Origin: Rhodoferax sp.
Lineage (GTDB): Bacteria; Pseudomonadota; Gammaproteobacteria; Burkholderiales; Burkholderiaceae_C
Reading direction: 5' to 3'
DNA: 14,393 nucleotides
Assembly (NCBI GenBank): GCA_029946045.1
Contig: JAQSDS010000420.1
Span: 1 to 14,393 of the forward strand
The notes below the pieces were generated by a model. The model was not told the origin of the DNA, made no database searches, and was given only the letters and a program-made list of their open reading frames with translations. Positions 1 through 6,574 of the stretch are shown piece by piece; the stretch's first letter is position 1, and each line of letters opens with the position of its first letter. A program made the position numbers and the translations under genes.

Positions 1-55
1 TGAACCCGGCAGCGCCTCAAACACCCCATCGACCACGCAGACGTGGAAATGCACA
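1..55. repeat. 55-bp exact direct repeat of an internal IS91 transposase segment
   Basis: Bases 1-55 are identical, in the same orientation, to 13183-13237; the first difference is at base 56 (g here, t at 13238). Read on the minus strand the segment encodes part of the HUH region of the IS91 transposase (from the FHV of HVHFHV through VVDGVFEALPGS). It is either the stump of a second IS91 copy or, more likely, a shared assembly k-mer, because 55 is a common final k-mer length and the identity stops abruptly at a window edge. Confidence 0.9.
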
Positions 56-285
56 GCTGGTTACGGATGCTGGAGTCCGGCGATGCCAAATCACTGCGTG
101 AGATCGCCGCGCTGGAGGGTGTCGACAACAGCTACGTGAGTCGCATGGTCAACCTGACCACGCTGGCACCGGACATCGTCGACGCCATCTTGCTGAACGA
201 ATTGCCGGACCATCTGACGCTGTTCGATTTGGCGGTGGATCCACCGGCACTCTGGGAAGAGCAGCGGACCCGAATCTGGGGATGA
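43..285 (+). pseudogene. C-terminal fragment of a recombinase-associated helix-turn-helix protein
   Basis: The frame is open from a GTG at 43, but its first four codons lie in the 55-bp IS91 repeat, so the native part begins at about base 56. The readable part (SWLRMLESG, then a helix-turn-helix-like stretch around SLREIAALEGVDNSYVSRM, then LLAPDIV-like and LTLFDL segments) resembles the C-terminal half of a small protein commonly found next to large serine recombinases in proteobacterial islands. That family assignment is from memory of the motif pattern, not a search. The N-terminal half is missing, so the fragment is probably non-functional as it stands. The stop codon lies inside an 11-bp direct repeat. 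A chimeric joint, real or from assembly, explains the truncation. Confidence 0.55.
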
Positions 286-294
286 ATCTGGGGA
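272..294. repeat. 11-bp tandem direct repeat over the stop codon
   Basis: The unit gaatctgggga occurs at 272-282 and again at 284-294, separated by one base. The TGA stop of the preceding fragment (283-285) falls at the repeat boundary. Short duplications of this kind can arise by slippage; no function is claimed. Confidence 0.7.
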
Positions 295-311
295 CAGACC
301 ATTCTGGTCTG
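295..311. other. Small hairpin after the truncated gene
   Basis: CAGACC at 295-300 and GGTCTG at 306-311 form a perfect 6-bp stem with a 5-nt loop. There is no T tract behind it on either strand, so it is at best a weak terminator for the preceding frame. The remaining 312-470 stretch shows no gene. Confidence 0.4.
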
Positions 312-470
312 CAGACGATAGAATAATGGCTGGTGCCCACCATACTTGCACACGAGTAAAAACAGGCGTCACCTCACTTTTGTCGAAAACCTCTCTTTGA
401 GCCTCGTCGTCGGGGACTTAAACGTGTGCGTCTGACCCGAAATCGGCGTGGCACACAGGAAAGGTTCGTC

Positions 471-1709
471 ATGACAATCAAAGAGCTCGCATATTCCGCG
501 CAGCAACAACTCCAGGCCAGTACGGGTTGCTCCTTCAAGCGAGCACACATCTACGAGCTGCTGGCATCCGCCTTTGGCTTCAACTCCTACGCCGCACTTG
601 GCGTAGATGCCGTCCTCACGCAGCAGCGTCCGGACGACAAGCACTCCCCCGCGCACAGCGCCGTCGTCAGGCGCCGCTGCATCGAGCTTGGGTACGCACC
701 CGTAGACGCGGATCGGGTCTCGGTAACGCTAGGGGCCTTCCTTGAGGAGCGCAAGATCGCCGTCGTGCGAATTTCGGCGTTGATCAGCCAGCTACGGGGG
801 GATTGGTCCAGCCTAGACGACCGTCCGATTGGCGACGACGCTGAGCAGTTCGGCGAAGAGCAGGACGATGGGCTTGATTCTCGATGGTCAAATGCCGACG
901 AGGGTGATTTCCCGCCGATCATGCTGGATGGGTTGGAAGCAGCCGCTGGCAAGGGTAACGCCCTCGCTCACTACGCCCTGGCACTGATCCATGCCCCCGA
1001 CCATGTAGACGCCGACCAGGAGGCCGGGAGCTCCTACTGGCACTCGCAGGCACAACAAGGTCGTGAGCTGACGGGCGTGGAAAAGGAGTGGGCTGACGCC
1101 CACGCATCTCGACTCGCTCAAGCGGAAAAGGGCGCCCACCATCTTCGTGAAGCTGGTCGACTCGGCAATCAGCATGCGCTCCTCGACTTGGCGGAGCGCT
1201 TTGGCGACCCTTCCTTCTTCGCGCAGCCACGACACGACGTTGGGGCGGACCCGGCGGCCGTTGCCGAAATCGCCGAACGACTGGGCCGCGTGGCTGATGC
1301 GAAGCACTGGCTTACCGTGGCTGCCGAGAGTGGGGACACGGACGCCATGCTTCGCCTCATCGAGGAATACGATCAAGGTGATCCGGCCCGATGCTGGACG
1401 TGGGCCTACCTGTCCCAGCTGGTCGGCACGGACGTCACCAAGGACGCGCACTACGCGATCAACGAGGATGGCTCGGAGTACGACGAAGACGTCGGCGGTC
1501 CCGCCTATGTCGCCGGTCGCGACGGTGTAGATCTCGATCCTCTCAGTGCAGAGCCAGATGCAGCTGCCAGGGAGGCCGCACAAGATCTGTTCGAGCAGAT
1601 TCAGCAGACCGCTGCCGCTAAATCAGGACGACAGGATCCGGACGGACGGCAGCCGATTCGGGGTTATTCCCTTCCGGGTGGCAATGACGCAATCCAACCG
1701 CTTGATTAG
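471..1709 (+). CDS. Sel1-like repeat protein, function unknown
   Basis: This encodes a soluble protein of 412 residues. The ATG at 471 is chosen over the one at 426 because AGGAAAGG (457-464) sits at good distance before it and the protein then starts MTIKELAYSAQQQLQ. The first 50 or so residues contain a small helical module with the pattern FKRAHIYELLASAFGFNSYAAL, seen at the N-terminus of various island-borne proteins. The middle and C-terminal parts carry degenerate Sel1/TPR-like helical pairs (AAGKGNALAHYALALIHA; LGNQHALLDLAERFG; AKHWLTVAAESGDTDAMLRLIEEY). Such repeats usually bind other proteins. The C-terminal 50 residues are polar and probably disordered. No signal peptide, membrane segment or catalytic motif is visible. 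The gene stands alone, with structured non-coding DNA after it. Exact role unknown. Confidence 0.75.
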   Translation: MTIKELAYSAQQQLQASTGCSFKRAHIYELLASAFGFNSYAALGVDAVLTQQRPDDKHSPAHSAVVRRRCIELGYAPVDADRVSVTLGAFLEERKIAVVRISALISQLRGDWSSLDDRPIGDDAEQFGEEQDDGLDSRWSNADEGDFPPIMLDGLEAAAGKGNALAHYALALIHAPDHVDADQEAGSSYWHSQAQQGRELTGVEKEWADAHASRLAQAEKGAHHLREAGRLGNQHALLDLAERFGDPSFFAQPRHDVGADPAAVAEIAERLGRVADAKHWLTVAAESGDTDAMLRLIEEYDQGDPARCWTWAYLSQLVGTDVTKDAHYAINEDGSEYDEDVGGPAYVAGRDGVDLDPLSAEPDAAAREAAQDLFEQIQQTAAAKSGRQDPDGRQPIRGYSLPGGNDAIQPLD

Positions 1710-1751
1710 TCCGCGCGTAACCTGTTGATTTATAAGGTGGTGGCGCCGGGC

Positions 1752-1830
1752 CTTTGCGGACTTCGGGCCACTAGTCGCACTCTCTGTCGCGGAGACTATT
1801 GGCCGCGAGAGAGCAAAGACCGCCTTTTTT
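1752..1830 (+). terminator. Nested stem-loop with T tract, candidate terminator of the Sel1-like gene
   Basis: An outer stem CTTTGC (1752-1757) with GCAAAG (1813-1818) encloses an inner hairpin TCTCT-gt-CGCGG (1781-1792) with CCGCGAGAGA (1803-1812). The two right arms are directly adjacent and are followed 6 nt later by six T (1825-1830). It lies about 40 bp after the stop at 1709, where a terminator is expected. The 6-nt gap before the T tract is longer than ideal, so a structured RNA or DNA element is an alternative. Confidence 0.4.
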
Positions 1831-1900
1831 CTGGTCTCATGCAAAACTGCTAAGTCCGCAAGAACCCTCGGGAACCCTTGTAAACACGCGGGTTTAGGCA

Positions 1901-1932
1901 AAAAAAATCCAACCAGATGAGTGGTTGGATTT
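1901..1932 (-). terminator. 11-bp perfect hairpin with T tract on the minus strand
   Basis: AAATCCAACCA (1905-1915) and TGGTTGGATTT (1922-1932) are exact reverse complements around a 6-nt loop. On the minus strand the stem runs directly into seven T (1901-1907), the form of an intrinsic terminator; on the plus strand only TTT-c follows. No minus-strand gene is seen reading into it, so it may be the relic of a lost gene such as an integrase. Confidence 0.55.
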
Positions 1933-2296
1933 CATATATGGTGGTGGGGTCGAAACCCGCACCAAACCTAGATAGCTCAGCCCTTTATGGCTGGTAAAAA
2001 CCCGTTCGGAAAGATGCGGATTTCGCGCCAACTGGGAGAGATCGTACCAGTTCCCGTGGCTCATTGGGCGTCGTCACATTCGTCGGCTGTGCCGCCAGTT
2101 CAATTCCGCATTCACCACTTGAACCGCCGTCCGTAATTTTCTGGCAACTTCGCCACCAAATTGGCCTTCCCCTGACCTCAACGGTCAGCAGGCGGCCATT
2201 GCCTGGCAGCGTGGGACACGCGCAAGACGCGCACCAGTTCAACTGTCGTGTCGTAAATCAAAATGTAGTTTTTGTGAACCAGGAGGTCCCAACAAG
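1933..2296. other. Non-coding stretch with weak tRNA-like motifs
   Basis: No convincing gene is seen on either strand; open frames here lack ribosome sites and recognisable content. Around 1949-1965 the bases ggggtcgaaacccgc resemble a tRNA T-arm on the complement, and CAGCC-ctttat-GGCTG (1978-1993) is a small hairpin. These could be leftovers of an island attachment site at the 3' end of a tRNA or tmRNA gene, but no complete RNA gene can be folded. Confidence 0.3.
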
Positions 2297-2452
2297 ATGG
2301 TCAAGACCGGACTCATCTCAGATGTGCTGACAACCCTCAACCTTGAACCGGGTGTCGATCCAGTCGCGGTGGCCATCACCCTGCCCACGAGGCCAGTGGC
2401 CCCTGCTTGTCCACGCATTGTCAAGATTGTCTATCTCTTATGCTGGGAATAA
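2297..2452 (+). CDS. Possible 51-residue small protein, unrecognised
   Basis: An ATG at 2297 is preceded by AGGAGG (2281-2286) with 10-nt spacing, the best Shine-Dalgarno match outside the liv operon. The frame encodes 51 residues starting MVKTGLISDVLTTLNLEPG and ending in a short hydrophobic tail (IVKIVYLLCWE). The tail is too short to be called a membrane segment with confidence. No family is recognised. It could instead be the 5' stub of a longer gene cut by a rearrangement, since the following 150 bp carry nothing clear. The call rests on the ribosome site alone. Confidence 0.35.
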   Translation: MVKTGLISDVLTTLNLEPGVDPVAVAITLPTRPVAPACPRIVKIVYLLCWE

Positions 2453-2603
2453 TCTGACACCAACACTCTCAACCCTGCATTGGAACCATCTCAATGGAGG
2501 ATCCCTGGTATGCGTCAAAAGGACTCTAACCCAAGCAAAACCCCCACCCAAAGGCGAAAAGGGCTAAAAGAGTAAAATTTCTCGCTATAGTCTGAAAAGT
2601 ATC

Positions 2604-2834
2604 ATGTCAACCACCACCAAAACAATTGCAAAACGCTCCAGTTCAGCTGCAGCGAGAGTAGCTTCGCCTTTGCGCGGATACACGGTGCGCGTAATGACCG
2701 CACAGGAGCGCGTGGCTGACATCAAAGACTTTGGGCGCGAAATTCGCAAGTCCAAAGAATCGGCTGTCGCTTTTTTGCAAAGTGCCGGCATTCTTGACCA
2801 AACTGGTGAACTGGCAGAGCCCTTCCGCGCCTGA
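2604..2834 (+). CDS. Small basic protein paired with the ADP-ribosyltransferase; antitoxin candidate
   Basis: This encodes 76 residues. The first 25 are Ser/Thr/Ala/Lys-rich and probably disordered; the rest (MTAQERVADIKDFGREI to SAGILDQTGELAEPFRA) is predicted helical and charged. The FL-SAGIL-GEL-PFR ending resembles small proteins I recall being encoded before this type of ADP-ribosyltransferase; no formal family name is recalled. The TGA stop (2832-2834) overlaps the next ATG by one base, so the two are very likely translationally coupled. No good ribosome site precedes ATG 2604. A TATAGT-like -10 element lies at 2586-2591, giving a short leader. An inner ATG at 2694 would give a 46-residue product holding the conserved-looking part. 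Size, position and coupling fit an antitoxin or immunity partner (inferred). Confidence 0.65.
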   Translation: MSTTTKTIAKRSSSAAARVASPLRGYTVRVMTAQERVADIKDFGREIRKSKESAVAFLQSAGILDQTGELAEPFRA

Positions 2835-3457
2835 TGGCAACTGCTTGGTCAGCCTATGAGTACCAGCCGAGCTTTGTCCTGGGATTTCATGGGTGCGACA
2901 AAGCCACTGGCGAAAAAATATTGCGTGGCACCGAGAGCCACTTACGCCCCTCAGAAAAACAATACGACTGGCTGGGCCACGGCATTTATTTTTGGGAAGG
3001 GAACCCCAGCCGAGCCATGGAGTGGGCAATAGGTCGACAAGGCATGGGTAAGATTCAAACTCCTTTTGTACTGGGGGCCATCATTGATTTGCGACGCTGC
3101 TTGGACCTTTTTGACCATGATGCCTTGGTGCAGGTCAAGACTGTGCATGCTGAACTGCGCAAAACCGTGCGCACTGTGGGTGCGGTAATGCCAAAAAACT
3201 TGGGGCATACCCCGGACAAGGCGGGGCGCAAGCTGGATTGCGCAGTAATGAACTACTTGCATAAGTATCGCCAAAAACGCGATGAAACCGAGTACGACTC
3301 GGTACGTGCGCCGTTTTTAGAAGGCAGCAAACTCTATCCTGGCGCCGGGTTTCGCAGTGAAAATCACATTCAGCTCTGTGTACGCACCGCAGACTGCATC
3401 AAAGGCTATTTCCTACCGGTACTCAGCAACGGCTTTACGCCCGCGCAGGCAACGTAA
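2834..3457 (+). CDS. PARP-like ADP-ribosyltransferase domain protein, toxin candidate
   Basis: This encodes a 207-residue cytosolic protein. Residues 15-65 match the PARP-type catalytic core in order: VLGFHGCD (His19, like the HG of PARP enzymes), a GEKILRG element, then YDWLGHGIYFWE (Tyr52, like the GxGIYF of PARPs) and the following helix RAMEWA. A late strand NHIQLCVR (Gln180) is the likely place of the third catalytic residue, giving an H-Y-Q rather than H-Y-E triad. Enzymes of this fold move ADP-ribose from NAD+ to protein, nucleic acid or a small molecule; the target is unknown. The gene is coupled to the small gene before it and overlaps the convergent protease gene by 23 bp. The pair looks like a toxin-antitoxin or phage-defence unit (inferred). 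Base composition is visibly more AT-rich than in the liv operon. Confidence 0.7.
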   Translation: MATAWSAYEYQPSFVLGFHGCDKATGEKILRGTESHLRPSEKQYDWLGHGIYFWEGNPSRAMEWAIGRQGMGKIQTPFVLGAIIDLRRCLDLFDHDALVQVKTVHAELRKTVRTVGAVMPKNLGHTPDKAGRKLDCAVMNYLHKYRQKRDETEYDSVRAPFLEGSKLYPGAGFRSENHIQLCVRTADCIKGYFLPVLSNGFTPAQAT

Positions 3458-5108
3458 CTCCGGTTCGCAACCTTATGGGGGTAAGCACTGCATGCCGCTG
3501 GCGGATGCGGTTGTAATAGTCAGACTCTGATTTAGCACTGACTGTGACGATCAAGACATAAGGCAGTGGCGGCAGCTTTTCATTTGAAATAGGGCGGCCT
3601 TCATCGCGTGCGCGGTAGATCAATTCCAGGGTGGGGTCTTCCAGTAATGAGGCATCTGCACCAATCTCCTTGGACACCACGGTTTCCCACTTGTGGGCAT
3701 CGGCACGCATTTCTTGCTCAGTATTGCCGTACAGACTAGCCTTGCTAAAAAAGGTAACGGAGGTGCCACCGGGTTTGCGCCGCAGCCGTGCCTCAATCCC
3801 CGCACGGGTGTAGTTGATGGGGTGAGCTATGTCGACCGGTGTGTAGAACACCAGTGTGGCGCGAATCCTGACATTGCCTGCCACCACCCCCGTTGGCCAT
3901 GGCAATGTAGCCCCCACAGGAGTGCTAGGCTCCAACTGCCCCTGGTAGACCACCATGGCTTCGCGGTCGCCACAACTTAGTAGGTCCAGCGGGTCCAAAG
4001 AAAAGCGCCCGTGCCCTATTTCATGCTGCTCGGCTCTCCGGGGACGCTCGGCTGTGTGAATAAGCAATGCGCGGGCAACCTTGGGGCCAATGCCTTCGGC
4101 CAAGGCACATGCCCCCAAAGCAGTACGCAAGGCCAGCGGCGCAGCAAAACTTGTGCCCTGTGCCAAGATCAACCCACCAGCGCGGGGCTGATACAGCGGC
4201 ACGGCATCTCCCCAAGCCACGCCGTCTGGCTTAACCAATCCGGGCGACCGCCCCGGGCCAATGCAACTGTGCCCCGCCCTGACCACATCACCCGTTGGCA
4301 GGGTAGAAGATCCGACCGCCAAAGCATTGACCAGATCGGATGGCACTTGCACACGGCTAGCAGGGTAATCTTTGTCCCCAAAGTTTCCGGCCGCTACCGT
4401 TGCCAGCACCTGTCCGCTGGCCAGGCGTTTTTCAAGCACGCTGGTCCACAAGTGAACGTCGTCATCGTCTAAGGGCTCGCTTGGTGCCAGGCTAATGTTG
4501 ATGAATTGGTGTTGCCCCCGATCTATTACGTCACAAATACGGTGCACCGCATCAAACATTTCAGGGTCATTCTCGTCATGTGGTGTGGCCACACGATAGT
4601 GATCCACCGGGGCAAAAGGCCGAGGCAGTGGCTGTGCGACGTCTACCACCGGGCCAAACAGGAGCGCTGACGTGACTGCTGCCCCATGATCAAGGTAATT
4701 CGGAGCGGTACGCTGGGTCTCTGGCCAAGAGTGCTCAGAGGCCAGAGAAGCAATGTTAGGCGCATCCATGCCTCCATCAAAAACTGCGACCCTGAAGTCC
4801 TGAGTCAATGGCCCCTGTGCTGGCAGGCGTGGGGAAAACAAAATGCCTGCTGAACGCAAGGCCCCATCATAACTTCGCAAAGCAGAAACAGAGCGCAAAA
4901 CCCGAACATGGGAAAAATTGGCCAATTGGTTGACATTTGACTGTGGCACACGCACAGGAAGGAAGGTGAGCGCATCCACCGTCATTCGTCGGCCCGTGTC
5001 AGCAATACCATCGCAGGCGCGAGCCCATTGGGCAAAGATGCGCTGATGCTGATCCTCGAAGACGTAATCAAGCTGGTGTGGGGTGTTAACCCATACTTTG
5101 CCTTTCAA
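3435..5108 (-). CDS. Subtilisin-like (S8) serine protease, 5'-truncated
   Basis: The open frame is 557 codons, but the first 24 or so are antisense to livH, so the native part starts near 5035 and the true N-terminus is lost. The catalytic triad is intact in S8 order: Asp111 in VAVFDGGMD, His141 in LDHGAAVTSALLFG, Ser320 in GTSFAAP, with oxyanion Asn242 in AAGN. There is no signal peptide. The C-terminal 230 residues form a beta-rich domain with an HPINYTRAGIEARLR stretch. Long cytosolic S8 proteases with such C-terminal domains are known from phage-defence loci, where an AAA+ ATPase gene lies directly upstream (IetAS type). Here that position is taken by livH, so no partner is seen. Resemblance to IetS is a suggestion only; general S8 identity is secure. 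It converges on the ADP-ribosyltransferase gene. Confidence 0.8.
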   Translation of the reverse strand: MKGKVWVNTPHQLDYVFEDQHQRIFAQWARACDGIADTGRRMTVDALTFLPVRVPQSNVNQLANFSHVRVLRSVSALRSYDGALRSAGILFSPRLPAQGPLTQDFRVAVFDGGMDAPNIASLASEHSWPETQRTAPNYLDHGAAVTSALLFGPVVDVAQPLPRPFAPVDHYRVATPHDENDPEMFDAVHRICDVIDRGQHQFINISLAPSEPLDDDDVHLWTSVLEKRLASGQVLATVAAGNFGDKDYPASRVQVPSDLVNALAVGSSTLPTGDVVRAGHSCIGPGRSPGLVKPDGVAWGDAVPLYQPRAGGLILAQGTSFAAPLALRTALGACALAEGIGPKVARALLIHTAERPRRAEQHEIGHGRFSLDPLDLLSCGDREAMVVYQGQLEPSTPVGATLPWPTGVVAGNVRIRATLVFYTPVDIAHPINYTRAGIEARLRRKPGGTSVTFFSKASLYGNTEQEMRADAHKWETVVSKEIGADASLLEDPTLELIYRARDEGRPISNEKLPPLPYVLIVTVSAKSESDYYNRIRQRHAVLTPIRLRTGVTLPARA

Positions 5109-5618
5109 CCCTACCGCCTGCTGGGTCAGACCGAAATCGTTCCCGGGCTGCGTTTTGCCACCTACGATTTCGCCTCGATTGCGGTCACTGTCGTCATCGG
5201 CCTGGCGGCGTGGTTTGCCTTGAACCGCACCAAGAAAGGCCGTCTTTTAACTGCGCTGATCCACGACCGCGAGATCGCCATTGCCATGGGCGTCAACGTA
5301 AACGCCATGTTCGCTGCAACTTTCGCGATCGGCTCCGTGCTCGGCGCGCTGGCCGGCGCACTGACCGCACCGGCGATCGCCGTCACTCCGGGGATCGGCG
5401 TCGAGGTCATCATCCTCGCCTTCGCCGTCGTCGTGGTCGGCGGTTTGGGCAGCATTGGCGGCGCCGCCGCCGGCGCGGTGCTGGTCGGTCTGGCGCGGTC
5501 CATTGCCGTCCATCTGGCGCCCGAGGCCGAACTTTTCGTCATCTATGGCGTGATGTTTCTGGTTCTGGCGATTCGCCCGCAGGGCTTGTTTGGCCAGGCC
5601 CTGGCCAGGAGAATCTGA
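5028..5618 (+). pseudogene. livH: LivH-type permease, 5'-truncated
   Basis: LivH is one of the two inner-membrane permeases of the hydrophobic amino acid transporter (HAAT) family. The readable part starts at about 5040 (ALMLILEDVIKLVWGV), continues through PYFAFQPYRLLGQTEI, and holds several membrane segments. The loop LLTALIHDREIAIAMGVNV is the cytoplasmic coupling loop that contacts the ATPases. The end (IYGVMFLVLAIRPQGLFG) is typical. About 190 residues remain against roughly 290-300 in complete LivH, so the N-terminal third with its membrane helices is missing. The ATG at 5028 lies at the junction and is not the native start. The stop overlaps the livM start (TGATG). Without a complete LivH the transporter could not work from this copy; if the junction is an artefact the gene may be intact in the organism. 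Confidence 0.85.
5030..5042. other. Head-to-head junction between protease and livH
   Basis: To the left the minus strand encodes the protease; to the right the plus strand encodes LivH from ALMLILEDVIKLVWG onward. Both genes lose their 5' parts at the same place. No inverted repeat, IS end or target duplication is visible. A deletion/inversion or an assembly chimera would look alike. Confidence 0.7.
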
Positions 5619-6574
5619 TGACTTTACGTAAACCTTTCCTATCAACGCAGTCGGCACTGTTGGCTGCCGCGGCCGTCCTCATCGCCGGCACCTGGGTCAT
5701 GCCTGCCTGGTTGAGCTTCCTGCTGACTCTGGCTTTCGCCAAAGCGTTGGTGGTGCTGGGCGTCGTGCTGCAGATGCGTGCCGGCCTGGTGTCCTTCGGT
5801 CAGGCGCTGTTCTACTGCGTCGGCGGTTACGGTGTCGGCCTTGGTGCGCAATACCTCGGCATCAGCGATGCCTTTGCGCTGCTGGCGCTGGCGACGGCTG
5901 CCGCAGTATTGTTGGCACTGCTGTGCGGCTTCCTGCTGACGCGTTACCGCGAAATCTTCTTCGCCATGCTGACAATGGCTTTGTCGATGATCCTGTACGG
6001 CGTGCTGGTCAAATCTTCTGCACTCGGCTCGACCGATGGCTTCAATGTCGCGCCGCCGAGCTTTCTTGGCTGGGTGCCCGAAGGCGACGCGCGCAAGCAG
6101 GCGCTATACGTGCTGACGGTCGTCATCGCCGCCGCCGCTGCGATCGGGTTCCATCGCTACCTGGTGTCCGGACTCGGGCGCGTCATCGAGGCCATCCGTG
6201 AAAACGAGATTCGGGTCGAATACTTGGGCCTGTCGCCACGCGCACTGTTATTCATGAACTACGTCTTCGCCGCCGCCATCTCGGCGCTCGGTGGAGGCTT
6301 GACGGCCATGGCTAGCGGTCATATCGACCCTGACATGGCGTTCTGGACCACTTCCGGCGAGTTCGTCTTCATCGCCATCCTGGGTGGCACCGGGCACGTC
6401 GTGGCGCCCTTCATCGGCGCCATCGTGTTCTCGGTGATCCGCACCTTCGCGATCCAGGAGGCACCCAATACCTGGCAGATGGTGCTCGGCATCGTGCTGC
6501 TGGCGCTGATCCTGTTCCTGCCCAAGGGCCTGTGGAGCCTGGTCAGCCGACGCCGGCAGGAGGGCTCAACATGA
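5618..6574 (+). CDS. livM: LivM-type branched-chain/HAAT permease
   Basis: This encodes 318 residues, the usual size for LivM, the second permease of a HAAT-family ABC importer in the inner membrane. The start at 5618 (MTLRKPFLS) is supported by AGGAGA at 5607-5612 and by the TGATG overlap with livH. About eight to ten hydrophobic segments are visible. The typical motif QMRAGLVSFGQALFYCVGGY lies near residues 52-72. The coupling loop is ENEIRVEYLGLSPRALLF, followed by the segment ALGGGLTAMASGHIDPD. The C-terminus has GTGHVVAPFIGA and FLPKGLWSL, both characteristic. It overlaps livG by ATGA. The substrate cannot be read from the permease; the neighbouring oxidation genes suggest a carboxylic acid or alcohol rather than an amino acid (inferred). 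Confidence 0.92.
   Translation: MTLRKPFLSTQSALLAAAAVLIAGTWVMPAWLSFLLTLAFAKALVVLGVVLQMRAGLVSFGQALFYCVGGYGVGLGAQYLGISDAFALLALATAAAVLLALLCGFLLTRYREIFFAMLTMALSMILYGVLVKSSALGSTDGFNVAPPSFLGWVPEGDARKQALYVLTVVIAAAAAIGFHRYLVSGLGRVIEAIRENEIRVEYLGLSPRALLFMNYVFAAAISALGGGLTAMASGHIDPDMAFWTTSGEFVFIAILGGTGHVVAPFIGAIVFSVIRTFAIQEAPNTWQMVLGIVLLALILFLPKGLWSLVSRRRQEGST

Noticed and set aside
888..1583. 231-codon minus-strand frame opposite the Sel1-like gene
   Set aside because: Antisense shadow; the plus-strand frame has the ribosome site and helical-repeat content.
1970..1995. tRNA D-arm-like tagctcag...ggctggta
   Set aside because: No acceptor, anticodon or variable arm can be folded around it, so it is not a tRNA gene.
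5210..5617. In-frame upstream extension of livM
   Set aside because: This part is the +2 shadow of livH and is arginine-rich nonsense; ATG 5618 has a ribosome site and starts the LivM homology.
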